Shown: positions 51,751 through 61,280, counted from the stretch's first letter. The stretch: 64,000 nt of DNA from Desulfonatronum thiodismutans (GCF_000717475.1 NZ_JPIK01000010.1:1-64000), one strand, 5' to 3'. Notes: a model not told the origin generated them from the letters alone. Program-made: numbers and translations.

Positions 51751-52869
51751 ATGCGTTCGGTAGTCCTTATCCCTTACTGTCCGCTTCCCATCAATACGGG
51801 CGCAAAGGCCGAGATGTGGAAGCATTTGAATATCCTTCACGGATTGGGGCCGTGCACCATCGCTTCCGCCAGGAGACGACCGGTGGGGTTGGGATGGACA
51901 CCGCGGTATGAGCAAGAGATCCGGAATCGCGGCTTTGACCTTGTTTTTCGCGAAGATTGCATCAGGCTCGGCCTCCTTCAGGTTTATGGCTTTTTTTATG
52001 GTCTTTTTTGCAAGGGGCTCGGCCTGGATCGAGCCTTTGGTCATTCCAACCCCTATCACCGCCACGCCTTTCCCGCGGGATGGCTGCATGAGCTGTCAAC
52101 GCAGTTTGATCTGGCGGTGATTAATTATAGTCACTGGGGGCACTTGCCCTGTGCTTGTCCCAAGGTCGTGGTTCTTCACGACCTGGTTTCCGATGTTTCC
52201 TGGGAAGGGGCGAAGCGGGAAACGATAGATCTTGGCTCAGCCGATCTTTTGGTCGTTATTTCCCTGGATGAGGAAAAAGCGCTAAACCAACGCGGCATTT
52301 TCAAGACATTATGGAGCCCGCCCTCGGTCGATGCAACGGAAATTCCGCTAAACTCCACAGTAGGTTTGGTGGGTTCGGGTAGCCTATTTAATATTGAAGG
52401 CCTGCATTGGCTGGAGAGGGCTCTGGGTAGAGACGGGACGGCAAATATTCCGATCCGGGTGTATGGAGGTCTTGCCAACCATGTCCGTTCCAAGGCATTT
52501 GCCCCTGTTGGTTGCTATGAAGATCCGATGCAACCGTATATGGATTGCGGCGTCGTCCTGATGCCTACAGCCGAGGGAACAGGCGTGCAAATCAAGGCCG
52601 TGGAGGCCCTGGCCGCAGGCCGGGCCATTATTGCCAGAAAAGGGGCCATGCGCGGGTTGCCGCCCGGAGAAGGGGCATGGATTGAAGTGGATTCCCCGCG
52701 GGACATGGTTCTAGCCGCTTTGCGGCTGCAAGCTGATCAGTCGTCAAGAGAGGCGCTGGCGAGCAAGGCCAGGTCGTACTATGAGCAATGGCTGGACAGT
52801 GCTCAAATCAAGGCTTCGCTCAAAAAAGTCTACACTCGGCTTGGCATGGGGATTGTGCCGCGTCGATAA
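51751..52869 (+). CDS. Putative glycosyltransferase (GT4-like)
   Basis: 372 residues from the ATG at 51751. N-terminal VVLIPYCPLPINTGAKAEMW is the acceptor-side start. GSADLLVVISLDEEKALNQR and VVLMPTAEGTGVQIKAVEAL then AAGRAIIARKGAMRGLP are typical of GT4 enzymes that lack the usual E-x7-E spacing. It is less conserved than its neighbours. The downstream gene starts 53 bases later. Confidence 0.8.
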   Translation: MRSVVLIPYCPLPINTGAKAEMWKHLNILHGLGPCTIASARRRPVGLGWTPRYEQEIRNRGFDLVFREDCIRLGLLQVYGFFYGLFCKGLGLDRAFGHSNPYHRHAFPAGWLHELSTQFDLAVINYSHWGHLPCACPKVVVLHDLVSDVSWEGAKRETIDLGSADLLVVISLDEEKALNQRGIFKTLWSPPSVDATEIPLNSTVGLVGSGSLFNIEGLHWLERALGRDGTANIPIRVYGGLANHVRSKAFAPVGCYEDPMQPYMDCGVVLMPTAEGTGVQIKAVEALAAGRAIIARKGAMRGLPPGEGAWIEVDSPRDMVLAALRLQADQSSREALASKARSYYEQWLDSAQIKASLKKVYTRLGMGIVPRR

Positions 52870-52922
52870 GGGCGCTTTCGGCGAGTCCCTTGGCCAGGAA
52901 GTTCAAACGCAAAGAATGTCCA

Positions 52923-53522
52923 ATGTTCACGTTCATGATGCAACTTAACTTGAAAGCAAAACCTTTTTTCGAACGCCATGCCAAGGCCCTCTCTTGGGTT
53001 TTCGCGCTCTTCTTGCTTCTCTCCGCCATAAAGACGGCCCCTTTTCTCATTGGCACATCAATTCAGATTGTCCAACGTGTGTACGTGGAACTTGCCCCAG
53101 GTGGGCTTGTTGTTCAATACTATGAAGACACGGAGTTCAAATCTTTGGTGCGTAGCCGAAGCGAGCGAGCGGTTGATAAGCGGTATTATGTGGACAGAAT
53201 TGCCAGAGGGGTGTCCACCGCCCATTTTGGGGCTGTTTGGGAGGGATACCTGGTCGTTCCGGAGGATGGCGAGTATGGCTTCTTTATGCAGTCCATGGAT
53301 GGATCCAGGATGTATCTCAATGGTGAGCTCATAGTAGATCATTGGGAGAGCAGGAATTGGGCTCCAGGGAAACATGGACGGGCGGACTTGGAGTCTGGAA
53401 GGCAACATATTCGCATTGAACATGTTGTCTATGAAGGGCCTGCTGCGATTCGTCTGCGCTGGGTCGGCCCCACAATACCTCCGGACACGGTTTTATCCGT
53501 GCCACATATTGTCAAGGAATAG
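52923..53522 (+). CDS. Membrane-anchored PA14-domain protein
   Basis: 199 residues from the ATG at 52923. A single hydrophobic helix (VFALFLLLSAIKTAPFLIG, about 26-44) serves as anchor or signal. The rest is a PA14 beta domain: GGLVVQYYEDTEFKSL, HFGAVWEGYLVVPEDGEYGF, DGSRMYLNGELIVDHWES and RIEHVVYEGPAAIRLRW. PA14 domains bind carbohydrates, so this may be a periplasmic glycan-binding accessory to the GT-C enzymes on both sides. Specific role unknown. Confidence 0.85.
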   Translation: MFTFMMQLNLKAKPFFERHAKALSWVFALFLLLSAIKTAPFLIGTSIQIVQRVYVELAPGGLVVQYYEDTEFKSLVRSRSERAVDKRYYVDRIARGVSTAHFGAVWEGYLVVPEDGEYGFFMQSMDGSRMYLNGELIVDHWESRNWAPGKHGRADLESGRQHIRIEHVVYEGPAAIRLRWVGPTIPPDTVLSVPHIVKE

Positions 53523-53584
53523 AGCTATGCGCGAGAAATACCGCACGCTCGTGCGAATTACGATACTGTTCAGAGGGGAAACAC

Positions 53585-55432
53585 GTGTTTTTGCTTGAGT
53601 GGCTGTTGTCCTCAAGCTTTTTGTGGGCCCTGGCGATTCTTTTTTGGCGCGGGGTTCGGGGCTTAGGGGCCGGGTTGGACATTTTAAGTCTTGTGTTTTT
53701 AAACCTTTTCCTGGTCAGTGGGGCTGTCATGGCCACAGGTCTAGCCGGTGTTTTCAGTGCCCACTGGCTGGCCGGCTTGTCGGGCGCCGGTTTGATCGTG
53801 CTGCTCACGGCCGGACGTTCGTCTCTATGGCGTGGCCTTCGTTCCCTGCGGTTGACGTTGCGGCGCATGGAGGTTCGTGCTCGCCCGCATCCCGTGCATC
53901 TGACCCTTTTGGCTGCATGCGTCACGATTCTGCTGGTCAGGATGGGGGTGCACATCTGGTTTCTGCCCCCATATATTTGGGATGTGAACACGTACCATCT
54001 TCCGAAGGTGGCGGAATGGATTCAGAGTGCCAGCCTTGCGTTGCCTCACATGCCGGTTAAACGTGTTTACTGGCCTGGAGGATTCGAGCTGGTCCAAGCG
54101 TGGTGGGCTGTCTTTCCGCACCATGATGCAGTCATTGAGGCCGCGGGCCTTCCCTTCTACGGATTGGCCGTTGGCGCTGTTTATGTTCTGGCAAGAGGAC
54201 TTGGCCTGGGGCCTGCTCCCTCGGCATGGTGCGCGTTTGCCTACGCCTTGACGCCGGGGCTGGCCATGAATGCCGTGAGCGCCAAGAATGACATTGCTGT
54301 GGCAGCGCTTTATCTCTTTTTGGCAGCCCTGTGGATCAGGCCGGTGCCCTCGAAGCTTGCGGCAAGAAGGTGGTTGTTGTCTTTTGCAGCTGTCTGCATG
54401 GGAGTCGGCGTCAAGCCGACCATGGTGTTCATTTTTCCCGGTCTTGCCCTGATTGCGTTGCTGGGTTTACGCAAGAGCGATTTTCTTTTTATACGCCATA
54501 TTCGTTTTTCCGGTTGGGTGTTGAGCATTGTACTGATTTCCTTGATGCTCGGGGGGTACTGGTATGCCCGCAATGCAGTCGTTTACGGAAACCCCTTTCA
54601 CCCGACCTCCCTGCGCGTGGCTGAACAAGTAGTCACTGGACGTGGTGGAAGCGGAGGTGGGCAGCAAGGTTCCTTTAGCATTGAGTCGGCCAAGGAGGAC
54701 ATCCGAAATCTTTTTTCACGCAAGATTTTTGATGCCGGTGGTCAGTACAATTCTGACTTGGCGTCTATGACAGGCTGGGGGTGGTTTGCTTTTGCTTGCG
54801 GATGGCCTGCCGTATTGTTCTGCTTGTTCCTGCACCGGTCTTTTCTTCTGCTTGCCGGAGGGTTTTTGTTTTCCTTCCTTCTTCTCCTGGGCTGGGTTGA
54901 TCCGGACCCGTGGAACATGCGCTTTGCGCAATGGTTTCCAGCCATCGCGGCCCTTGGCGTCGGCGTTCTGCTCAGCCATACCATTATCGTGCCGACCATC
55001 AGGCGAGCTCTTATCCTGTTGGCGATCTGGACAACCATGCTCAACGGTCTTGGAATTGTTGGGAACGGCTACTCTACAGTCGATGACTGGAGAAATTTTA
55101 TTCAAACCCCGGTGAAGGATCGTTCAAGTAATGCACCATTGCAGAGGCAGATTGCTGAAAGGGTGCCGGAGGGTGAACGGATGGCTTTTTTCGTGGAAAG
55201 CAATGACCGGTTTTACCCGCTTTATCATCCTGATTTTTCTCGAGATCTTGTTTACCCGGACGACAGAAGCAGAGGGTTTGCCGTGGCCATGCGCGAGTAC
55301 GGGGTGAGATATTTATTTTTTGGGGAATGGGTCAAGCACAAGAGAATGCGTGCAGTCCTTGATGATGATTTGGAGAATGAGCGCCTCGTGCCTCTCGGTC
55401 GAGGTGTTTTCGTGCTTGCTGACGAGAATTGA
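53585..55432 (+). CDS. Large GT-C-like membrane protein
   Basis: 615 residues from a GTG with GAGGGGA upstream. About thirteen membrane segments are visible. Periplasmic loops contain PPYIWDVNTYHLPKVAEWIQ, in which Asp in WDVNTYH is the likely catalytic residue of a GT39-like transferase. A C-terminal soluble segment (about 520-615) holds RQIAERVPEGERMAFFVESN. It is part of a run of similar proteins (48732, 55641, 61281, 62732) that presumably add different residues from lipid-linked donors. Confidence 0.78.
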   Translation: MFLLEWLLSSSFLWALAILFWRGVRGLGAGLDILSLVFLNLFLVSGAVMATGLAGVFSAHWLAGLSGAGLIVLLTAGRSSLWRGLRSLRLTLRRMEVRARPHPVHLTLLAACVTILLVRMGVHIWFLPPYIWDVNTYHLPKVAEWIQSASLALPHMPVKRVYWPGGFELVQAWWAVFPHHDAVIEAAGLPFYGLAVGAVYVLARGLGLGPAPSAWCAFAYALTPGLAMNAVSAKNDIAVAALYLFLAALWIRPVPSKLAARRWLLSFAAVCMGVGVKPTMVFIFPGLALIALLGLRKSDFLFIRHIRFSGWVLSIVLISLMLGGYWYARNAVVYGNPFHPTSLRVAEQVVTGRGGSGGGQQGSFSIESAKEDIRNLFSRKIFDAGGQYNSDLASMTGWGWFAFACGWPAVLFCLFLHRSFLLLAGGFLFSFLLLLGWVDPDPWNMRFAQWFPAIAALGVGVLLSHTIIVPTIRRALILLAIWTTMLNGLGIVGNGYSTVDDWRNFIQTPVKDRSSNAPLQRQIAERVPEGERMAFFVESNDRFYPLYHPDFSRDLVYPDDRSRGFAVAMREYGVRYLFFGEWVKHKRMRAVLDDDLENERLVPLGRGVFVLADEN

Positions 55433-55450
55433 ATGCTGTAATGGCCTGCC

Positions 55451-55603
55451 ATGATTAAAAGAAATTTTTGTAAGACAATTGCCCATTGGGCATGTGGCTT
55501 GGTACTTCTTTTTGCTTCCTCGTATTTGTATATGATGTATTTTGAGAAGAAATGGAAAGATACAATTACGTTCACATTATCATTGGTTGATTATTTTTTC
55601 TGA
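55451..55603 (+). CDS. Small single-span membrane peptide
   Basis: A 50-residue frame lies between two GT-C genes: MIKRNFCKTIAHW, then a hydrophobic helix (CGLVLLFASSYLYMMYF, about 15-31), then FEKKWKDTITFT and a short tail. The basic N-terminus and single helix suggest an inner-membrane peptide. No Shine-Dalgarno site is obvious and no family is recognised, so it may be spurious. Confidence 0.4.
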   Translation: MIKRNFCKTIAHWACGLVLLFASSYLYMMYFEKKWKDTITFTLSLVDYFF

Positions 55604-55640
55604 ATATTTACTGTGTAACGCTGAAATCATTTAGCATAAA

Positions 55641-57395
55641 ATGCGTTCATTTTTTCTTCGCCGCGGTACGAATATCATTCTTGCCTTGTGGGTCATGGTA
55701 AGTATTGCATCTGTTGCTGCCATGTATCATCTCTGGTTTGAAAGAGAATTTGCAATTTATTTTGGAAAAACAGCTTCATCAAAGCAAGAGCAGATTTTTA
55801 TATTGTCTGGTCTGCCCTTGAAATCATTAAGTATTGCAAAAGACATTGATCTCTGTTGGCCAATAGATGCCGAATATAAATTTGATGGCTCTGGGGTTAT
55901 GTCGTCATACATGAAGTATCTTGTCATCCCACGTATCCCATCTGGTTCAGAATACTATAAAATATCAGAAGAAAAAAATAAATATCATGCCCAGCCCCCT
56001 CTTGATGAATGCGTCAATTCTGAACAGGTGGCTCAATTTTCCACAGTAAAGCCGACTCCGTCAGGCCTTTTTTTCTCATTGCTCATCATTATTCTTGTCT
56101 CCACCGGGCTTCGGAATGGAATTAGGCAATTGAAATTAAGCATTCCCGAGTCCATGGCAGTAGCGATTTTTGGGATCTATTTACTTGTTGTTCTTAGCAA
56201 GGGGGTGTTTGGCTCCATGCAGTGGGCAGGTTGGGCCGCTGTGGGGGCAAGCCTTGTTTCCTTGGGATATATTGCTAAGACTCGAGTCCAGTCAGGGCCT
56301 GTCTCATTTGGTCTTTCCAGTTTCAAGTTTTCTTGGGAGTCGGCATTACTTATCTTGCTGATTTTCTTTTTCTGTTTGTGGTCTTTTCTGATGGCCGTGA
56401 TTGTTGGGCCGGATGACTGGGATGCCTGGGCGCAGTGGGGACCAAAGGCAAAAATACTTGCCATGGAATACGCTTCTCTTGCGAGTGTCCGATATTTCGT
56501 GCCGGGCTCCGGAGATTATCCCTTGTTATGGCCTGCCTTGTGGGCGTTCAGCGGATGGGCCGCCGGCGGCTGGGAAGACCAGTGGAGCAAGGGCTGGGGA
56601 CCGATACTGCTCGTGTTGACATCATGGCAACTGGGACTGATTGCCTTTAGAGCTTCCGGGCGGGCAGCATATGGATTGCTGGTTGCTGCTTTGTGGGTGA
56701 GTATGCCGGCCGTCCCTCTGGTCGCTTCTTGGGCTTACGCCGAGGCGCCGTTATGGCTTATGCTGGTTTGCGCGATGTCTCGGTTGTTGAGCTGGCAGGT
56801 GTCCAAGAACCCTGTGGATATATCCGTTGCAGGTATCTTTGTTGCTGCTGCGGCATGTACGAAGAATGAGGGCGTACTTTTTGCGTTTATAGTTTGCATC
56901 TGGACGCTTATGCAAAGCAGATCAGTCCGCGAAGCCTTCGCCCCCCTGGCTGCACTGTGTATCCCTCTGGCGTTTTTCTGGGGGCCATGGATGCTCTATA
57001 CCCGTTTGGTCATGGAGACGTCGAATCATGCGCTCTGGTTTTTGGGGAGCGGCTGGGTACCGGCCTTTTCGGACTTTGGCAGCGCAGCACTGCAAGTCTT
57101 TACAATTTGGAAGGATATCCGGCAATGGAATTTGGTCTTGCCAGTGCTGATACTTGCTTCGATGGTGTTGGTATTCCGTGGCGATCGAGCAAGTAGGATC
57201 AATCTCTTGATTCCTTTTGCGATGTTGTTTTCCAGTTTTATTATTGCACTATTCCACGGCCCAAACTGGTCCTGGCAGATCGGAGTGGCCTGGAATAGAT
57301 TGACCATGCAGAGCCTTATCTTGCTCCTGCCGGTTTTGGTTCATGGATTTCTGATGCAAGGGCTTGCAAAGGTGAAAAAACCGCTGGCTGGCTGA
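55641..57395 (+). CDS. Large GT-C-like membrane protein
   Basis: 584 residues with an N-terminal anchor (IILALWVMVSIASVAAMYHL), a periplasmic segment of about 100 residues (45-140), then about eleven helices. GPDDWDAWAQWGPKAKILAM carries Asp residues in the first loop after the membrane, as in GT39-like enzymes; SGDYPLLWPALWAFSGWAAG is also typical. No glycosyltransferase donor can be assigned. It is the last plus-strand gene before the minus-strand Dpr-like unit. Confidence 0.76.
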   Translation: MRSFFLRRGTNIILALWVMVSIASVAAMYHLWFEREFAIYFGKTASSKQEQIFILSGLPLKSLSIAKDIDLCWPIDAEYKFDGSGVMSSYMKYLVIPRIPSGSEYYKISEEKNKYHAQPPLDECVNSEQVAQFSTVKPTPSGLFFSLLIIILVSTGLRNGIRQLKLSIPESMAVAIFGIYLLVVLSKGVFGSMQWAGWAAVGASLVSLGYIAKTRVQSGPVSFGLSSFKFSWESALLILLIFFFCLWSFLMAVIVGPDDWDAWAQWGPKAKILAMEYASLASVRYFVPGSGDYPLLWPALWAFSGWAAGGWEDQWSKGWGPILLVLTSWQLGLIAFRASGRAAYGLLVAALWVSMPAVPLVASWAYAEAPLWLMLVCAMSRLLSWQVSKNPVDISVAGIFVAAAACTKNEGVLFAFIVCIWTLMQSRSVREAFAPLAALCIPLAFFWGPWMLYTRLVMETSNHALWFLGSGWVPAFSDFGSAALQVFTIWKDIRQWNLVLPVLILASMVLVFRGDRASRINLLIPFAMLFSSFIIALFHGPNWSWQIGVAWNRLTMQSLILLLPVLVHGFLMQGLAKVKKPLAG

Positions 57396-57426
57396 CGCCT
57401 CTGAGCGCATCCCACTGTGAACGGCA

Positions 57427-58164
57427 TCAAATGTTCATTCTTCTAAAAAACACACCAGGAATACTGCGAATAATCGCCATGATCCACCGCCAGAACCATG
57501 GCGTATAGACGATGGACTTTCCTTTATCCACCGCCTTGACGATATCCGCGGCGACCCTGTCGGGGCCGACCAAAAGCAGTTTCGGCAAGGCCAGTCCCTG
57601 GGTCATGGGCGTGTCCACAAATCCAGGTTTGATGGTCAGGACATGCACGCCGGACTTGAACAACCTGGCTCTCATTCCCTCGCAAAAGGCGTTCACCGAG
57701 GCCTTGGCAGATCCGTAAAGGTAGTTTGAAGACCTGCCTCGGTCGCCCGCTACCGATGAAATCACGGCGATTGTCCCGGAACCTTGGGATTCCAGGCGAT
57801 TGGCCAAAAGAGTCAGCAGGGCGATCACGCTGAGGCCGTTGGTTGAGAATTCCCGCAGCATAAGGCCCACGTCCCGTTGACAAGCCTGTTGATCCGGCAA
57901 AGTGCCGTGCGCCACGAGCACGACATCCACCTTGCCCATTATCGAAAAGCAGGCCTTAATCATGGCTTCATGATCGTCAAATGCATTTACATCCAAGACA
58001 TGGTGATGAGTGGCGCTTGCACCTCTGACCAGAAGGTCGTCACCAATTTGCTGTAAATGGTCTTTGTTTCGTCCGACCAGAAAAAAACTCGCCTGACTTG
58101 CGGCCCAGCGGCGGGCGCTGGCCGTGGCTATGGCCGATGTGGCGCCAATGATCAAAATATTCAT
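57427..58164 (-). CDS. DprE2-like short-chain dehydrogenase
   Basis: 245 residues. NAD(P)-binding GATSAIATASARRWA (7-21), VAHG near 84-87, Ser136/137 and Tyr150-x3-Lys154 in SSNYLYGSAKASVNAFCEGM. It matches decaprenylphosphoryl-2-keto-ribose reductases. With the FAD enzyme and HAD-UbiA genes upstream on the same strand it should complete epimerisation of polyprenyl-phosphoryl-ribose to arabinose (from M. tuberculosis knowledge). Seven bases separate it from the FAD gene. Confidence 0.87.
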   Translation of the reverse strand: MNILIIGATSAIATASARRWAASQASFFLVGRNKDHLQQIGDDLLVRGASATHHHVLDVNAFDDHEAMIKACFSIMGKVDVVLVAHGTLPDQQACQRDVGLMLREFSTNGLSVIALLTLLANRLESQGSGTIAVISSVAGDRGRSSNYLYGSAKASVNAFCEGMRARLFKSGVHVLTIKPGFVDTPMTQGLALPKLLLVGPDRVAADIVKAVDKGKSIVYTPWFWRWIMAIIRSIPGVFFRRMNI

Positions 58165-58171
58165 GTATGCA

Positions 58172-59506
58172 TTACCTTTGCTTTGAGCTACCTGTCACAC
58201 GTTGCCAGAACCGGGAGCACAGGGCGGGGTCTCGTAGCGTCTCGAGCTGTTCCCAGGCCGGGTAAGAGTTTTTGAAGTCAGCACTGCTCATGGCTGCGTC
58301 CTTGGCCGGGTAGAGGCGTCCGCCGGCTTGTCGGACAATGGCGTCCAGCCTCGGGAACAATGTGTCGTTGCGGTTGCCCGAGCGGGGGAAGTCCAGTGCA
58401 AGGGTAATCCCGGGCATGGGGAAGGAAAGTAGCCCAGGGGAGGGCACATCACCGCAACGCTTCAGAACCGCCAAAAAGGAACCGCTACCTGAGGCAGAGA
58501 TGGCTTGAAGTATTTCGAGCAGCGCGTCTCGGGCCGAGGCATCGGGGATCACGCATTGATACTGCTGAAAGCCTTTGGGCCCATAGAGCCTGTTCCAGTT
58601 CAGGAGGCGGTCCAGGGGGTAGAAAAACGGTGCGTAGGGCACGACAAAAGTACGTCGGCCTGGTTTGCAGGCCCGATAGTAGACGGTGTTGAACAGGCGC
58701 AGGGAAATCGTGTTCACCGCGGAAAACGGCATTGTGCAGGGAACGCCAAGCTTGCGACCGGCATCCACATCCAAAACACCGTCCTGGGCATGGTTGCCGA
58801 CCATGTAGATGCCCCGTCCGGCGCTCTGCCCTTGGGCCAAGCAGTCAATCCAGGCCACTGTGTATTCGTGCCTGCTGTCCAACTCCTGAGAGATAGCCAA
58901 AAATTCATCCAAAGCGCCGAAGCGTGTGTGGGTGGTCACGATTTTGCTGGACAGGATGGGCATGAGTTTCAACTCGATCCACGTCATGACTCCTGTCAAA
59001 CCGAGGCCGCCAATTGTGGCGGAAAAAAGATCTGTGTTCTGTTCACGGGAGCAGACCACGGGAGACGCATCCGAGCGTACCAACTCAAAACAGCGCACAT
59101 GGCAACCAAATGTTCCCCGGACATGGTGGTTTTTGCCGTGCACATCGTTGGCCACGGCTCCACCCAAGGTTACATAGCGGGTTCCGGGCGTGACCGGCAG
59201 GAACCAGCCGCGAGGAATAGCCAAAGAAAGCAATTCCTCAAGGGTCACACCCGCCTCGGCTCTGATTACGCCTTGCTCCCAGTCCGCTGCAATGAAGCGA
59301 TCCAAGGGGCGCATGTACGCGACGTGATCACTGACGGCCAGGCAGCTGTCACCGTAGCTCAAGCCATTACCAAAGGCCAAAGTTTGCCCGTGGGCACGGG
59401 AAATATTGGTCAGGACCCTTGAAAGCGTATTTCGCTGATGAACACGATGAGGAATTTGTGGAAAACAGGGGAAAAGCCCCCAGGACTTAAGAGTGGTGGT
59501 GCTCAT
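58172..59506 (-). CDS. DprE1-like FAD-dependent oxidoreductase
   Basis: 444 residues from the ATG at 59506, overlapping the UbiA stop (ATGA). The FAD-binding VAO-type domain has AFGNGLSYGDSCLA and GGAVANDVHGKNHHVRGTFG (115-134), the hallmark of DprE1. The C-terminus GGRLYPAKDAAMSSADFKNS is also typical. It oxidises the 2-hydroxyl of polyprenyl-phosphoryl-ribose to the keto form for DprE2. The active-site Cys used by DprE1 drugs was not located with confidence. Confidence 0.9.
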   Translation of the reverse strand: MSTTTLKSWGLFPCFPQIPHRVHQRNTLSRVLTNISRAHGQTLAFGNGLSYGDSCLAVSDHVAYMRPLDRFIAADWEQGVIRAEAGVTLEELLSLAIPRGWFLPVTPGTRYVTLGGAVANDVHGKNHHVRGTFGCHVRCFELVRSDASPVVCSREQNTDLFSATIGGLGLTGVMTWIELKLMPILSSKIVTTHTRFGALDEFLAISQELDSRHEYTVAWIDCLAQGQSAGRGIYMVGNHAQDGVLDVDAGRKLGVPCTMPFSAVNTISLRLFNTVYYRACKPGRRTFVVPYAPFFYPLDRLLNWNRLYGPKGFQQYQCVIPDASARDALLEILQAISASGSGSFLAVLKRCGDVPSPGLLSFPMPGITLALDFPRSGNRNDTLFPRLDAIVRQAGGRLYPAKDAAMSSADFKNSYPAWEQLETLRDPALCSRFWQRVTGSSKQR

Positions 59507-60948
59507 ATGGCAAACCAGAATGTTGCGGCGATAAGCAGCCCAACAGCCCAACTGAGTGGGTCTTTGATCGTAAAAACAACAGGATCGTCATGCATTCGGC
59601 CCCGGTGGGCCACGAACCATATCCGGCTTATCCAGTAGAGGAGCAGCGGGCAGGCGGGCCAGATCATCGCTGGTTGAGTGTATAGCGCCAGAGTGGCGTC
59701 GTCTTGAATATACAAGGCAAGAACAAGCACGGCCAGGTATCCGCTAGCGGCTCCTAGGGAGGAAACCATTTCCAAGTCGTCAGGATAGTACCCGCGTCCT
59801 CTTGTCTTGCAAGTCAGCCCCTGGTCTCTGGCCAAGCGCAGCTCGGCATGGCGTTTGACCAGGGCAAGGCTGAGGAAGAGGAACATGGAAAAGGCCAACA
59901 TCCAAAAGGTCAACGGTACGTTAAACACAAAGGAACCGGCAAAGAGACGCAGGGTGTACAACATGGCCAGAACAATCACGTCCACGGCCATGATCCGTTT
60001 AAGGCCAAGAGAATATCCCAAGGTCAGAACATAATAGGCACCCATGACCAAGGTGAATTCCAACGGCAGAAGCCGGAAGGAAAGAAAAAAAGCCAGAAGA
60101 AGCAAAACGGGGAAAGCAAACAGGGCGGACTGCAAGGAAAGCGTCCCGGATGCCAACGGGCGAAGGCGTTTTGTGGGATGGCGACGATCGTCTTGCAGAT
60201 CCAGAAGATCGTTGAGAAGGTAGACACTGGACGCACACAGCCCGAAACAGAGAAATGCCAGTAAACCGAAGGCAAGCAGGCTCGGGTGGTCGATCTGGTG
60301 ACTGGCCAGCAATGGAATGAAAATCAGCAGGTTTTTCACCCATTGGTGGAAGCGCAAAGCCTTTGGCCAAGTTTTTAAAGTAAAAGGTTTTGTACGCATG
60401 ACGCGTTCGACATTGCCCAGGGCCCTGACCCGGGACTCGACACCAAGGCCTGGATTCACAAGCAATGCCTGCCTGGCAACCGCCCAAACCGGGATGTCGT
60501 CATGGGAGTTGCCCATGTAGTCGAAGCCGTTTTCTCCAAATATCCGGACCAACACGTCACGCTTGGTCCGGGCGGACAGGTTCAAAGCACCATCCGAAGC
60601 GAGGACACGCTCAAACAGACCCAGATGCGCGGCCACGGCATCGGCGTATGTTTTGTGGCCGGCCGTGGCTAAAATGATGTTTCGGCCTCTGGCCTGTTCT
60701 GCCTTCAAGAATTCGACGACGTCGGGGGCAAAGGGGAGAGACGCGATATCCAGAGGGGTTTCAAAGGCCAACTGTGCCTTCAGGTTGGCCTTGCCCCGCA
60801 TAAGCCAGGCAATTGGGGCTAAAGCCCGTAAAGGGTGGGCACGGACGAAGGCGAAACCTGACTCCAGCAGAAGGTCAGTGCGCAGTAACGTACCGTCAAG
60901 GTCAACGACCAGAGGAATGTCTGTCGGGCTTTGGTTGGTGAATTCCAT
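59503..60948 (-). CDS. HAD phosphatase fused to UbiA-type phosphoribosyl transferase
   Basis: 481 residues. Residues 1-185 are a HAD phosphatase (VVDLDGTLLRTD with Asp16/Asp18; YMGNSHDDIPVW as motif IV). Residues about 195-481 are a UbiA prenyltransferase with eight to nine helices and the metal motif NDLLDLQDD (246-254) followed by RRHPTKRLRPLASG. The UbiA part resembles decaprenyl-phosphate 5-phosphoribosyltransferase, and the HAD would remove the 5-phosphate. In mycobacteria these are separate proteins. It is the first gene of the minus-strand unit. Confidence 0.9.
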   Translation of the reverse strand: MEFTNQSPTDIPLVVDLDGTLLRTDLLLESGFAFVRAHPLRALAPIAWLMRGKANLKAQLAFETPLDIASLPFAPDVVEFLKAEQARGRNIILATAGHKTYADAVAAHLGLFERVLASDGALNLSARTKRDVLVRIFGENGFDYMGNSHDDIPVWAVARQALLVNPGLGVESRVRALGNVERVMRTKPFTLKTWPKALRFHQWVKNLLIFIPLLASHQIDHPSLLAFGLLAFLCFGLCASSVYLLNDLLDLQDDRRHPTKRLRPLASGTLSLQSALFAFPVLLLLAFFLSFRLLPLEFTLVMGAYYVLTLGYSLGLKRIMAVDVIVLAMLYTLRLFAGSFVFNVPLTFWMLAFSMFLFLSLALVKRHAELRLARDQGLTCKTRGRGYYPDDLEMVSSLGAASGYLAVLVLALYIQDDATLALYTQPAMIWPACPLLLYWISRIWFVAHRGRMHDDPVVFTIKDPLSWAVGLLIAATFWFAI

Positions 60949-61280
60949 TGGGGGGGCTTAACAGGGGAAGAGTTGACCAATGAGTCGCGATATAACTATA
61001 GATTTTTTCCCGTGAACACAACAAACAGAAGAGAGGTTGGGTTGCTTGAGAACATTGACTCACAAGGGGCCCGAGGAAGGGATCATCAATCAGGAGGGGC
61101 AGGAAGGGGCGGTGAGAAGAAGAGGAGCGCAAGGGACGCGGGGAATGATTTTTGTCCTGCCGGAAAAGAGCGGCATGGCAAAAGGGTTCCGGTCTTGCCG
61201 CCGGTTTTCCCCCTTGTGGTTGCCTTGTGTTTTAGGTGGCCTTGAAATGAATCTGGAACGAGTTTGAGGAAAAGATTAGC
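60949..61280. other. Divergent intergenic region
   Basis: 332 bases between the minus-strand HAD-UbiA gene and the plus-strand GT-C gene. A weak minus-strand promoter may lie at 60995-61024 (separate entry). The plus-strand half is purine-rich (GAAGAAGAGGAGCG around 61115-61130) with no clear promoter. Short open frames across it have no recognisable product. TGAGGA at 61265-61270 is the ribosome site of the following gene. Confidence 0.55.
60995..61024 (-). promoter_or_regulatory. Possible sigma-70-type promoter of the Dpr-like unit
   Basis: On the minus strand TTGTTG (61024-61019) and TATAGT (61000-60995) are separated by 18 bases, about 47 bases before the HAD-UbiA start. Matches to consensus are partial and there is no other support. 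Confidence 0.3.
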
